DNA of 64,000 nucleotides from positions 1,786,178 through 1,850,177 of the forward strand of contig JALCKZ010000001.1 in NCBI GenBank assembly GCA_022647615.1. Reading direction: 5' to 3'. Below the pieces are notes generated by a model, which worked only from the letters and a program-made list of their open reading frames with translations, did not search any database and was not told the origin of the DNA. The translations under genes were made by a program, and so were the position numbers. The stretch comes from Bacteroidales bacterium. GTDB lineage: Bacteria > Bacteroidota > Bacteroidia > Bacteroidales > UBA932. Shown here piece by piece: positions 17,994 through 27,520 of the stretch; within the stretch, counting starts at the first letter, position 1; every line of letters begins with the position of its first letter.

Positions 17994-19898
17994 ATGATTA
18001 CAGTTACAAATTTAACGGTTGCTTTTGGAGGTTATACTCTCCTTGATGACATTAATTTCCACGTAAATGACAATGATAAGGTTGGTCTTGTTGGGAAAAA
18101 CGGTGCGGGGAAATCCACTCTTCTTAAGATAATTCTTGGAGAACAATCTCCTACGAGCGGCTCTGTATTAACATCAAAAAATATCAAGTTTGGTTATTTG
18201 CCTCAGCAGATGGAACATGCTAAGGATAAAAGCGTTATGGAGGAGACTCTGCAGGCGTTTAATTCTTTGTTTGATATCCATAAAAAGATAGAAGAAATAA
18301 ACGAACAGCTTGGCCGCAGAACGGATTATGATTCAGAGGCTTATAAAAAACTGATTATTGACCTTAACAATTATACAGATCGTTCTCTTATGATGGAGAG
18401 CGAACCTCCCAGGGTGCAGGCAGAAAGAGTTTTGCTTGGACTTGGCTTTAAAGAGGAAGAATTTGACAGACAGACAAATACGCTAAGCCAGGGCTGGAAC
18501 ATGAGAATAGAACTGGCAAAAGTTTTACTCTCAAAACCAGATGCGCTGCTATTGGATGAGCCTACAAATCACCTTGATATTGAGTCAATTCAGTGGTTTG
18601 AGGACTATCTTAAAAACTTTAAAGGCTCAGTAGTTCTTATTTCTCACGACAGGAAATTCCTGGATAATATCACCAAGAGAACTGTTGAGATTATGCTGGG
18701 TAAAATTTATGACTATGATGTCCCTTACAGCAAATACAAGATTTTGCGCAAAGAGAGAATGGAACAGCAGAGGGCGGCTTATGAGAACCAGCAAAGAATG
18801 ATTGAGAAAACGGAGGATTTCATTGCGCGGTTCAGATATAAGCCAACAAAAAGCAACCAGGTTCAAAGCAGAATTAAGGCGCTGGATAAGCTGGACAGAA
18901 TTGAAGTTGACCTGGAGGATACAAGCACTCTTAACGTAAAATTTCCTCCCGCGCCAAGGAGCGGAAATGTGGTTTTTAAGACAGACTCTGCGCAGATTGG
19001 TTACGGAGATAAAACAATTGTGAACAATGTTAACATAGTTGTAGAGAGGGGGGAGAAAGTAGCGTTCGTAGGGCGCAACGGAGAGGGTAAAACTACGCTT
19101 ATGAAGGTAATAACCAATCAGTTAACTCCTATAACCGGAAGCGCAACTTTAGGGTACAATGTGAGCCTCGGATACTATGCTCAGAACCAGGAAGATATAC
19201 TTGACAAGAACGATACTGTCTATGGTACATTGGATAAAATAGCCGTAGGAGATGTGCGTACTAAGCTGCGCGATATTCTTGCGGCCTTCTTGTTCAGAGG
19301 AGAGGATATTGATAAGAAAGTTGCAGTCTTAAGCGGCGGCGAGAGGGCGCGTTTGGCTATGGCAAAGCTGATTTTAAAGCCTTATAATTTGCTCGCTTTG
19401 GATGAGCCGACAAACCACATGGACCTTTTGAGCAAAGATGTTCTTAAGCAGGCGCTGCTGAGTTATGACGGAACTCTTATAATTGTTTCTCACGATAGAG
19501 ATTTCCTGGACGGTCTTGTAAGCAAGGTTTACGAATTTAAGGACGGACGCGTACGCGAGCACCTGGGCGGTATTCAGGCGTACCTTGAGCATAACAGAGA
19601 AGAGCGTGAAGTTGCTGAACACAAGGAGAATACAAAGATTGCAGAGTGCAAAAAGAACGACAGTTCAACTGATTCCCAGCAGTTTAGAGCAGAAAGCAAG
19701 GAGGCGCGCAAGAAGAAAAAAGAGATCGAGAAGTGCGAAAATGAAATCGCAGATCTCGATCACCGTCTCTCAGAAACTGAAATAGAACTTTCAGCCATTC
19801 ACACCCCGGAGGAGCTAACTAAACTATCAGAGGAATATCAAAAAATTAAATCTATGCGTGACTCCAAGATGGAGGAATGGATGAAATTAAGTGAATAA
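17994..19898 (+). CDS. ABC-F family ATP-binding protein (Uup/Ettα-like)
   Basis: A 634-aa soluble protein with two ABC cassettes and no membrane domain. Cassette 1 has Walker A GKNGAGKST near residue 38 and LLLDEPTNHLD; cassette 2 has GRNGEGKTT near 360 and LALDEPTNHMD. The inter-domain linker is rich in Arg/Lys and Gln, and a C-terminal coiled coil (ESKEARKKKKEIEKCENEIADLDHRL) resembles Uup/YheS. ABC-F proteins bind the ribosomal E site and modulate translation; some confer antibiotic resistance, but nothing here marks a resistance subtype. A purine-rich GAGGGGGAG lies just before the ATG. Confidence 0.93.
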   Translation: MITVTNLTVAFGGYTLLDDINFHVNDNDKVGLVGKNGAGKSTLLKIILGEQSPTSGSVLTSKNIKFGYLPQQMEHAKDKSVMEETLQAFNSLFDIHKKIEEINEQLGRRTDYDSEAYKKLIIDLNNYTDRSLMMESEPPRVQAERVLLGLGFKEEEFDRQTNTLSQGWNMRIELAKVLLSKPDALLLDEPTNHLDIESIQWFEDYLKNFKGSVVLISHDRKFLDNITKRTVEIMLGKIYDYDVPYSKYKILRKERMEQQRAAYENQQRMIEKTEDFIARFRYKPTKSNQVQSRIKALDKLDRIEVDLEDTSTLNVKFPPAPRSGNVVFKTDSAQIGYGDKTIVNNVNIVVERGEKVAFVGRNGEGKTTLMKVITNQLTPITGSATLGYNVSLGYYAQNQEDILDKNDTVYGTLDKIAVGDVRTKLRDILAAFLFRGEDIDKKVAVLSGGERARLAMAKLILKPYNLLALDEPTNHMDLLSKDVLKQALLSYDGTLIIVSHDRDFLDGLVSKVYEFKDGRVREHLGGIQAYLEHNREEREVAEHKENTKIAECKKNDSSTDSQQFRAESKEARKKKKEIEKCENEIADLDHRLSETEIELSAIHTPEELTKLSEEYQKIKSMRDSKMEEWMKLSE

Positions 19899-19904
19899 TT
19901 AATC

Positions 19905-21383
19905 CTAATAATTAGTGTGCTGAGGGTCGAAGTTTGTCCAGCCGTTCATCCAAGTGTCTGTAGGACCGGAGAATGCGCCAATGTAAGTTACCTTATCCAT
20001 GCCGTTAAGCAATGCGTCTGTAAATACTGCCGCATTTAAAAGCGGGCTTCCTGTCTGAGGCGCATATTGTGCAGATGATGAAAGTTTTAACAAAGAGAAA
20101 TCAGAATAGTATTTATCACTTGTCATTGATTTAAAGAAAGTACTTGAGAATGACTCTTTTGTAGCGTCCAACGTACTGCCGTTATCTGAATACTGGTCTA
20201 GAAAACTCTTATTTTTATCACTACCCAAAATAGTGCATGCTGCAAGAATAACATTGTTAATCTTAAATGTGCCGGCTGTTGCAGCGCTCTGAGTAGCAGA
20301 GCCTTTATCGTTTTCTATTAGTATCCCGACAGGGTATCCTGCAAAAATGGAGTTAAAGCAAGATAGGTGGCTGTTTCTTCTAATCTGTATTGCTGCCTGG
20401 AATTGTCCCAACCTTGAACCGTTGTTAGGGTTCATTCCGTTACCATCAATAAAAGTGGAAGTGTTTGCAAATGAGGCATCTTGGACTGCCGGGCCAATAA
20501 TTGTCATGTTAGAAAATACACATGAGGTAAATGGGGTAGCAGTTGTACCGTTAGCATTGTTATCACTTTCAAAACCGTTAGATGCAGATTGGTCAGCAAT
20601 TTTTGGATCTCTGATTCCAAGGCAGAACTGCACTTTTCCCGAGAAACCGTTATCTGTGTCAAACTCATCATCCCATCCGTGGTAAGCAATTAAATATTTG
20701 CAGTTTACGCTGCCTCCGAACCACTCAAAAGAGTCATCATTAGAGTATGAAACCTGCACGTGGTCAATCTTTGTTCCGCTTCCTACGGAACCCATTGTAA
20801 GACCGTTGATTTCCTGGTCAGTTGCAAATGGATAACCTGCAAACTCAATTCTGCAATAACTGAATACGCCTGAATTGTCTGCATCGTCATTGCCGCCGTG
20901 TTTGCTTCTTGGACCACCCTCGATAATCATCTCTGTCTGATTGTTTTTGGCTTTTCCGCAAATAATAACTCCGCCCCAATCTCCGGGTTTCCTGCTTCCT
21001 GCAGGCTGTGCAGAAGTAAATACAATTGGCTCTGTAGCAGTTCCTTGAGCTATTATCTTTCCACCTCTCTCTACAATAAGTGATGCCTTTGTAGCTTTAT
21101 CTCCTTTGATAATTGTACCTGCCGGTATTGTCAGCGTAGACCCGTCAGTAATGTAGCACCATCCCTTCATTGTATATGTTCCTTTTGGAAGCGTATAATT
21201 TCCTTTTATCTCAAATTCAGCATCTCCGTTTCCTATTTGAGTCCTGTTTGAAAACAAGATTTGGTCCAGGTTGTCAGTGGGCGTAATAGGAGCGTCATTA
21301 GAACTTTTGCTGCAGCTGCTTAAAGCAATTCCAAATACGGATATTGCTGCAGCTGCACATGCCATCAAAAAATTTTTTCTCAT
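19905..21383 (-). CDS. Surface lipoprotein with beta-helix repeats
   Basis: A 492-aa predicted lipoprotein. The N-terminus has a type II signal peptide with lipobox LSSC (Cys near residue 24), followed by a Ser/Pro/Thr linker. The body alternates Gly/Asn-rich and hydrophobic strands (ITDGSTLTIPAGTIIKGD, WGGVIICGKA, SYSNDDSFEWFGG), typical of a right-handed beta-helix family common in Bacteroidetes. I use ATG 21383; the TTG 6 nt earlier is less likely. It lies 71 nt downstream of a TonB-dependent receptor on the same strand, suggesting a receptor-lipoprotein pair at the outer membrane. The ligand is unknown; it is not a recognisable SusD. Confidence 0.8.
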   Translation of the reverse strand: MRKNFLMACAAAAISVFGIALSSCSKSSNDAPITPTDNLDQILFSNRTQIGNGDAEFEIKGNYTLPKGTYTMKGWCYITDGSTLTIPAGTIIKGDKATKASLIVERGGKIIAQGTATEPIVFTSAQPAGSRKPGDWGGVIICGKAKNNQTEMIIEGGPRSKHGGNDDADNSGVFSYCRIEFAGYPFATDQEINGLTMGSVGSGTKIDHVQVSYSNDDSFEWFGGSVNCKYLIAYHGWDDEFDTDNGFSGKVQFCLGIRDPKIADQSASNGFESDNNANGTTATPFTSCVFSNMTIIGPAVQDASFANTSTFIDGNGMNPNNGSRLGQFQAAIQIRRNSHLSCFNSIFAGYPVGILIENDKGSATQSAATAGTFKINNVILAACTILGSDKNKSFLDQYSDNGSTLDATKESFSSTFFKSMTSDKYYSDFSLLKLSSSAQYAPQTGSPLLNAAVFTDALLNGMDKVTYIGAFSGPTDTWMNGWTNFDPQHTNY

Positions 21384-21454
21384 AATCAATTAATTTTTAA
21401 GTAATTAATAAGTCGTTTTATTATGTTATATATTATGGTCTTGATAAATTTTTC

Positions 21455-24229
21455 TTAAAATTTCAGGACAACTCCGGCAATGAATTCCCTCCCCGGCTTG
21501 AACTTTTTAGTAATCTCTTTTCTGGATACTATCTTGCTGTTATCATTAGTGTATTTTGGATACTGACAGAATTCAGCATATTCATTTAGTATATCTTTTG
21601 CGCTGAGTTTCAATTCTATATGGCTCCCGACAGATTTGCTGAGCGCAATATCAATAAGGTTGCGCGGCAGCTCGTACATATCCGGGATATTGTTGTCTAT
21701 TGTACCTCCTGCGCTAACATCAGTCTTTCCAATGCCTACAATTCTTTTTCCAATTCTATTGTAAAGTACTGCGGCCGAAAGTCCTGCCTTTTTATATTTA
21801 TAAAAGACTCCTGCGTTAATCAGATAGGGGGACTGCCCCTCCATTGGTCTGTTATGTTCCATGCTGCCGCTGGAGAAATTAACGCGGCTCTTCATCCATG
21901 CGGCATTCAATGAAACATCCAGATTCTCAGCACCTATGAAGCCCAGATTCTTTTTAATCTCAGCCTCAATTCCGTATAAATTTGCCTTGTCGGCATTTTC
22001 AAAAGTATATGTATAGCTCCCTCCGGCATCTAGAAATGTTGTTTCTATCGGATTTTTGAAATGCTTGTAAAATGCTGCTATAGAGATTATTTCTCCATTA
22101 GATGGATACCACTCATATCTTATATCTGCATTTTGCATATATGCAGCTTTTAAATCGGGATTTCCCTTAACATCGCTAAACAGGTCAAAATCATAATAAA
22201 CGGAAGATGATATCTCTCTGAATTCAGGTCGGTTTGTTGACATTCCGTATGCAGCACGCAGCAAATGTCGCTCATCAAAAGAGTATGAAGCGTTAACGGA
22301 AGGGAATGGATCATTATATGTGTATGTTCTTTTTTTGGTGTCGGAACCTGTTGTACGAGTGTAACTTATAAGGTCCATCTTATAATATTCATATCTGGCT
22401 CCGGCATAAACTTTAATCTTGTTAAGATTTAATCCAAACCCGGCATAGCCATTTAATGATGTGTTGTGTCCTTTATAATTATCTCTGTTGTCTGAATCAT
22501 CATACAGGTATAGTTTGTCCTCTCCAAAATTTTTTGGCTGCATTATGTCTTTTACAACATCTCCATATTTGAAGTCTGCCGGCAGATTTGATTCAATGAA
22601 TCTGTAGTAATAATCCTTTGTGTTATATTTTCTCTCTCTGTAATCTCCATATAATCCGGCTTTTAGCTCAAAGACGTTACCATCGTGATTCTTATTATTA
22701 AGAAAAGATTGGGAATAATTAACTCCTGCCGAACCGATATTTTCATGGAGTTTTGTAGAGCATCTCTCTATGTTATTTTGGTCTATTCCAAGCATGCCAT
22801 AGTAGGGGTCTCCAACTAAATCATTCTGCTCACGGTTAATAATCCTTCTGTCAGGCTGAATTCTGTCTGCATAAGAATATCCCGTTTCCCAATCAATTTT
22901 ACCATTTAAAATATCGTGCACACCTGAGACCTGGCCGCTATAGGAATTTCTTGTATAGTGGTCATATTCTGCTTTTTCCTGAAGGTATAATGAAGAAATG
23001 TTCTGCCATCCATCTCTTTTAGTATACTTGGAAGTTCCTATTCTGTTGAAGATATTTCTAAAGTAGTATCTGCTGTTTGCTCTTATATATGCAAAGTTTA
23101 AAAGAGCTCCTATTTTGTTTGTTCTCAAGTATTGATTGTCCGTGTACTTATATAAGTATTCCGGCTTATCTTCTATTTTGTTATAAACCCCAAATCTTGA
23201 GTTCTCCATATTAAGATAGGACTTGGAAGTTAGGCTCCAGTTGATTGCGCCTATGATTGTAAACTCCCTGTTGTTCTGCAGTTTAAAAGATTTGCCAAAT
23301 GAGGCGGAAACCCTTTGGTCAGGCAGAGGACGGTGGCTTTTAATCTTCCAGATTTTCTCATTGTTATTTATGTCTATCGGACCATTCCCGTCATTGTTGT
23401 AGAGAAAGTTATGGAAGTGTGCAGAGGTGTTTATTCCGGCGCTGTAAGAGATTGAAAATGGTTTCTCCTCAGGCGTGTCTTTTGTGGAAATCTTTACAAA
23501 ACCTCCGGAAAAATCGGCAGGAAGTTCAGGCGAAGGAGACTTGACAATCATTATGTTTTCTATCTGTCCGGCAGGGATTATATCAAAAGAGAATGAACGC
23601 GTATCTGCCTCGCTGCTAGGGGTTGACGCATTGTTAATCCAAACGTTGTTATATCTCTGGGACAAGCCTCTTGCAATAATAAACTTATCATTTATAATAG
23701 AGATTCCCGGGATTCTTCTGATTACCTCACCTGCATCTCTGTCCTGATTGTTTGCTATTGCTTTGCCTGATACTCCGCTCACAACTGCGTTGGTGGATTT
23801 CATTGCCTGAACAACTCCAATGTCTCCGCTGACCCTTTTTACTCCCTTAACAACCAAAGCGTTAATTGATTCAGCTGTCGGGACCATATTAATAATTATA
23901 TCCTTTGCCCCGGCCTCCGCTCTAAATGTTACGGTTTTATATCCCATCATTGTGACCGATAATGTAAAGACACCCTGGCGGTTTATAGGAACCTCAAAAC
24001 GACCCTGCTCATCCGCAACAGAATAGAACTTTTTGTTCTCTGTCACTACTGCTGCTCCGGCAATGGGAGTGCCTGATGTAGAATCTCTTACAATACCTTT
24101 TATATGGTAAGAGACATTTTGTTTGTCTGCAAAAACTGCGATTGCGCTTAGTATGCATGCCAGCAATACTAATCCAAAAACAATAAACTCCCGCTTAAAT
24201 GTTTTAGAACTATAGATATCCTCGTCCAT
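21455..24229 (-). CDS. TonB-dependent outer-membrane receptor
   Basis: A 924-aa TonB-dependent receptor. There is an N-terminal membrane segment (VFGLVLLACILSAIAVFA), then a CarboxypepD_reg-like beta-sandwich (residues about 38-115, VSYHIKGIVRDSTSGTPIAGAAV). A plug domain follows (NNQDRDAGEVIRRIPGISI), then a long barrel ending in an aromatic strand (KFKPGREFIAGVVLKF). It imports a ligand across the outer membrane using TonB energy. The barrel includes repeated Tyr/Asn-rich strands. It is transcribed downstream of a two-component system (147-bp gap) and upstream of the beta-helix lipoprotein. It carries two CTGTCGGGA copies. The substrate cannot be read from the sequence; phosphate-type regulation by context is only an inference. 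Confidence 0.93.
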   Translation of the reverse strand: MDEDIYSSKTFKREFIVFGLVLLACILSAIAVFADKQNVSYHIKGIVRDSTSGTPIAGAAVVTENKKFYSVADEQGRFEVPINRQGVFTLSVTMMGYKTVTFRAEAGAKDIIINMVPTAESINALVVKGVKRVSGDIGVVQAMKSTNAVVSGVSGKAIANNQDRDAGEVIRRIPGISIINDKFIIARGLSQRYNNVWINNASTPSSEADTRSFSFDIIPAGQIENIMIVKSPSPELPADFSGGFVKISTKDTPEEKPFSISYSAGINTSAHFHNFLYNNDGNGPIDINNNEKIWKIKSHRPLPDQRVSASFGKSFKLQNNREFTIIGAINWSLTSKSYLNMENSRFGVYNKIEDKPEYLYKYTDNQYLRTNKIGALLNFAYIRANSRYYFRNIFNRIGTSKYTKRDGWQNISSLYLQEKAEYDHYTRNSYSGQVSGVHDILNGKIDWETGYSYADRIQPDRRIINREQNDLVGDPYYGMLGIDQNNIERCSTKLHENIGSAGVNYSQSFLNNKNHDGNVFELKAGLYGDYRERKYNTKDYYYRFIESNLPADFKYGDVVKDIMQPKNFGEDKLYLYDDSDNRDNYKGHNTSLNGYAGFGLNLNKIKVYAGARYEYYKMDLISYTRTTGSDTKKRTYTYNDPFPSVNASYSFDERHLLRAAYGMSTNRPEFREISSSVYYDFDLFSDVKGNPDLKAAYMQNADIRYEWYPSNGEIISIAAFYKHFKNPIETTFLDAGGSYTYTFENADKANLYGIEAEIKKNLGFIGAENLDVSLNAAWMKSRVNFSSGSMEHNRPMEGQSPYLINAGVFYKYKKAGLSAAVLYNRIGKRIVGIGKTDVSAGGTIDNNIPDMYELPRNLIDIALSKSVGSHIELKLSAKDILNEYAEFCQYPKYTNDNSKIVSRKEITKKFKPGREFIAGVVLKF

Positions 24230-24376
24230 CTGTTAGTTGATTTTTACAGACGCAAAGGAACGCCGCAACTATTACATGACCGTTACGGCAATGTTATAAG
24301 AGAGTGATAAAAATGTATAAAAAATATTACAAACAGATTGTCGGCAATATTTCATTTATTGTGGAAAGACGTTCAA

Positions 24377-25840
24377 TTATTGCTTCTTAAAAGAAAAATC
24401 AAATTGCAAACCGCTTGGTACGTAATTGTTTACTGTGATTGTGCCGCCGTGAATTATAACGGCATTTTTAACAATGGATAGCCCAAGTCCTGTTCCGCCG
24501 GCCTTGCGGGAACGTCCTTTGTCTACTCTGTAGAAACGCTCAAACAAATGTGGCAGATGCTCACTATCTACGCCAACCCCGTTGTCCCATAATGAGAAGA
24601 AATATTTATCGGGAGTCTCTTTTACTAATTTGATATATATTTCAGTTCCAGATGAATATGAAATTGCATTGTTTAACAGATTGCTGAAAATTGAGCGCAG
24701 CAGAGAGTCATTGCCGTACATTACAAGCGGCTTGCTCTCTAAATTAACCAGGTGAATTTTAATCATTGCAGATTTATCAGAGCCTGGAATATTATCGGAA
24801 CTATCTGAGTTTAAGGATGTCCCGGCAGCAGTATGTTGCCTGGAAATAATCATTTGATTAGCAGCTGCAACTTCTTCTCTGATAATATTGCTCAAATAAA
24901 GTCTCTCTTTTTTAATCATATCAGGTGCCTCATCCATGCGGGTAATAGTAGAAACATCTTGCAGTAAAGAGCTGAGTCTCTGCGTTTCCGAGTAACTCTT
25001 TGCAAGAAAATCATGCTTCTGCTCCTCCGTCATATTTGGATTGCGCAGCATTGTCTCCAGGCAAAGACTTATGCCGCTGACAGGAGTTTTAAGTTCATGA
25101 TTAATATTATTTGTGAGCTGCTTCTTTATTCTGATTTTTTCTTCTTCCTCCCGCATTGCCTTATTATGCTGATACTCAATTTCCTCAGAATCTTTTCTGA
25201 TGCGCCCTATAACCAGCACGGCCATAAGGCTAAGCAGCAACGTCATGCCGGCAATAAACCAAACAAACGAGTGACCAAGGCTCAAAGTCTTTTGCAGAGA
25301 AACAGAGTAGGGCAGAGCGCTCCTTACTATATATGGAGCGCTGATTATCTTTTTCCCGATAGATAAATTATGCTCAATTTTTGTTGCGGAGTAAAAATAA
25401 TTTTCTGATGTGGTTTTTGATAATCTCCTCACAATAAAGCCATTTCCGCTTTTCATTGCATCTCTGAATTCAGGCCTTGATGAGTGATTCTGCATTTGGG
25501 CAGATTTGGCTCCCTCATAAGAATCATATATAACTTTGCCATTAGACTCAATAATTGTGATGCGGATATCGGGATAAATTCTCTTTATATCTTTAAAGCT
25601 GCTATCCAAAGAGGAGAAAAACCTATCATCCTGCGGAACAAAATGGTAATTATTACCGTCGCCGAGAATTTCTGCAACATGCTCATTTACACTTTGCAGA
25701 GAGGCATTCATCATATCCTCCTTAAAACGCTTTTCACTTGAATACCGGAAAAAAACAAAGACGGTAGCTGCTATCCAGATTACAGATAGCAGCAGCACAA
25801 ACATCAGCGTTTCACGTATTTGTCTATTTTTCTTCCGCAT
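24377..25840 (-). CDS. Sensor histidine kinase (PhoR-like)
   Basis: A 487-aa membrane sensor kinase. Two membrane helices (about 11-30 and 190-213) bracket an extracytoplasmic domain. That domain reads RITIIESNGKVIYDSYEG and NHSSRPEFRDAMKSG, the signature of PhoR/ResE-like PDC sensors. HisKA (NNINHELKTPVSGISL) carries the phosphoacceptor His near residue 249; HATPase_c has the N box (IFSNLLNNAISYSSG), G1 (LWDNGVGVD) and G2 (GGTGLGLSIVK). A Ser/Asp-rich insert (about 24770-24850) interrupts the kinase. It lies 27 nt after its response regulator and 147 bp before the TonB receptor. Confidence 0.93.
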   Translation of the reverse strand: MRKKNRQIRETLMFVLLLSVIWIAATVFVFFRYSSEKRFKEDMMNASLQSVNEHVAEILGDGNNYHFVPQDDRFFSSLDSSFKDIKRIYPDIRITIIESNGKVIYDSYEGAKSAQMQNHSSRPEFRDAMKSGNGFIVRRLSKTTSENYFYSATKIEHNLSIGKKIISAPYIVRSALPYSVSLQKTLSLGHSFVWFIAGMTLLLSLMAVLVIGRIRKDSEEIEYQHNKAMREEEEKIRIKKQLTNNINHELKTPVSGISLCLETMLRNPNMTEEQKHDFLAKSYSETQRLSSLLQDVSTITRMDEAPDMIKKERLYLSNIIREEVAAANQMIISRQHTAAGTSLNSDSSDNIPGSDKSAMIKIHLVNLESKPLVMYGNDSLLRSIFSNLLNNAISYSSGTEIYIKLVKETPDKYFFSLWDNGVGVDSEHLPHLFERFYRVDKGRSRKAGGTGLGLSIVKNAVIIHGGTITVNNYVPSGLQFDFSFKKQ

Positions 25841-25867
25841 TGCTATTACATAAAAGTAAAGCCTGTT

Positions 25868-26569
25868 TTATTTCTCTCTCTCCTCAAAAATGTATCCGTA
25901 ACCATAGCGGGTGACAATGCAATCTCCGTATGGTTCTATCTTCTTGCGCAATCTTGTGATAGTCACATCAATAGTGCGGTTTACAACCACAACGTCATCT
26001 CCCCATACTTTAGAAAGTATCTCTTCCCTGGATAAGACTTTATTTCTGTTTTCTAAGAGCAGGACAAGAACTTCAAACTCTTTCTTTGTGAGCACCAGCT
26101 CATTACCGTCAACAGTACAAGTTTTATTATTAAGGTTTATATGAATAGTCTCATAATCCAGCAGGTCATTATGGATATCGGCGTGCGGAGACGTTCTTCT
26201 CAAAACGCTTTTTACGCGTGCAAGCAATGTCCTGATTGTAAATGGTTTGGAAATGTAGTCATCGGCTCCCATATCCAGCCCCGCAACCATATCATCTTCT
26301 GTGTCTTTTGCCGTGCAAAATATAATGGGAATCTTTGAGGTTTCCGGTCTGGATTTAAGAATCTGAGCCATCTTAAAGCCGCTAATCTCTCCCATCATCA
26401 CATCCAGCAGAATAAGAGAATATTGTGTGAGTTCAGCCGCCGGCCTTTTAAGAACATCCTCTGCGCTTAAAGCCGTATCAGCGGCATAACCTTCAACTTC
26501 CAGGTTGAACTTAATTGCCTGGCACAGAGTAGCCTCATCATCTACAACCAATATTCTGATTTTGTCCAT
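25868..26569 (-). CDS. Response regulator, OmpR/PhoB family
   Basis: A 233-aa two-domain regulator. The receiver domain has the acidic pair VVDDE near residue 8, the phosphorylation site LILLDVMMGEISGFKM (Asp near 56), and the switch Lys in ISKPFTIRTLLARV. The C-terminal winged helix (VLTKKEFEVLVLLLENRNKVLSREEILSKVWG to VDVTITRLRKKIEPYG) is the OmpR/PhoB type. It is the first gene of the regulator-kinase-receptor-lipoprotein series, so the cognate kinase is the adjacent gene and a likely target is the TonB receptor pair. Confidence 0.95.
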   Translation of the reverse strand: MDKIRILVVDDEATLCQAIKFNLEVEGYAADTALSAEDVLKRPAAELTQYSLILLDVMMGEISGFKMAQILKSRPETSKIPIIFCTAKDTEDDMVAGLDMGADDYISKPFTIRTLLARVKSVLRRTSPHADIHNDLLDYETIHINLNNKTCTVDGNELVLTKKEFEVLVLLLENRNKVLSREEILSKVWGDDVVVVNRTIDVTITRLRKKIEPYGDCIVTRYGYGYIFEEREK

Positions 26570-26674
26570 AGGTCTTCACGCTTGTTTAATAACTATCGCG
26601 AATTTAAACATAAAAAACATCCATAATGGTTGTTTTACACTCAACTTAATTAAGTAATAACGTTTTTGTAATAA

Positions 26675-27490
26675 TTATCTTCTGAATTCCTGACAGATAA
26701 CGGCTGTTGCGGTTGCAACGTTAAGAGACTCTGAGGTTGCAAATTCTTTGCGCGGCTTCATTTTGCCGTCTTTTCCAAATGATGGGATGTATAATTTATT
26801 TTCTGCAGGTATCAGATTTTCAATCTCTTTGGAGATTCCAAAAGACTCGCTCCCCATAATTACCAATCCGCGCTTTTTTATATAATTAGTTGAGCTGTTG
26901 CAACTGCTTTGATTGCAGTTGTTTCCCAAGATGAGAGTTCCATCCAGAAAGGTTCCGTAAACTGGCAAACCGGCATTTTCAAACTCCTTTACAGTCTCCG
27001 CAAGATTACTATATATGGCTGTAGTTCTGAATATTGCGCCCATGGTGGCTTGTACTGTTTTTGGATTATAAAGCTCTACTGTATCTTCAGATGCAAAGAT
27101 TGCGTTAATGCCATACCAGTCTGCCAATCTGATTATTGTTCCAAGATTTCCCGGGTCCTTTACACTGTCGAGACCTAAACAAAGCGGGAATTTTTCCTCT
27201 GAACACTCATTGGAGTTATTTAACAACGACGCTATAAATGCTTTAATCTCAGGCTGTTTATTTTGCTCAACTACTGCAAGAATAGGTGAAGGGGTAGAAA
27301 GTGAACTTATGCGCGCCATGCACTCATCTCCAATCTCAGAAGATTTATACACATCTCTTACATTAAAGCCTGAATGCAGCGCCTCCTCCACAAGTTTCTC
27401 ACCCTCAACCACAAATAGGCCTGTCTCCTGCCTGAATTTCTTCCGCTGGAGTGCGCGTATATCTTTTATTTGCTTGTTTGACAATTGCAT
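26675..27490 (-). CDS. TrmH-family RNA 2'-O-methyltransferase
   Basis: A 271-aa SpoU/TrmH methyltransferase. The N-terminus (IKDIRALQRKKFRQETGLFVVEGEKLVEEALHSGF) is the substrate-binding domain. SPOUT motifs are LGLDSVKDPGNLGTIIRLADWYG, LVIMGSESFGISKEIENLI and IPSFGKDGKMKPRKEFATSESLNVATA. It methylates rRNA or tRNA with SAM; the target is not predictable, but the RlmB/TsnR-like layout suits rRNA. A Ser/Asn-rich insert (LGNNCNQSSCNSSTNYIKK) precedes the second motif. A -7 box ends 4 nt before the ATG, predicting a leaderless mRNA. Confidence 0.9.
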   Translation of the reverse strand: MQLSNKQIKDIRALQRKKFRQETGLFVVEGEKLVEEALHSGFNVRDVYKSSEIGDECMARISSLSTPSPILAVVEQNKQPEIKAFIASLLNNSNECSEEKFPLCLGLDSVKDPGNLGTIIRLADWYGINAIFASEDTVELYNPKTVQATMGAIFRTTAIYSNLAETVKEFENAGLPVYGTFLDGTLILGNNCNQSSCNSSTNYIKKRGLVIMGSESFGISKEIENLIPAENKLYIPSFGKDGKMKPRKEFATSESLNVATATAVICQEFRR

Positions 27491-27494
27491 GGAG

Positions 27495-27502
27495 CAAAAT
27501 TA
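27495..27502 (-). promoter_or_regulatory. -7 box of the TrmH gene
   Basis: The plus strand reads CAAAATTA (minus TAATTTTG), separated from the ATG by only 4 nt. The transcript would start at or inside the start codon. Confidence 0.5.
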
Positions 27503-27520
27503 ACAAAATTATGACTTGGA

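Noticed and set aside
24230..24376. Cobalamin or other riboswitch ahead of the TonB receptor
   Set aside because: The 147-bp gap lacks the B12 box and any recognisable conserved core.
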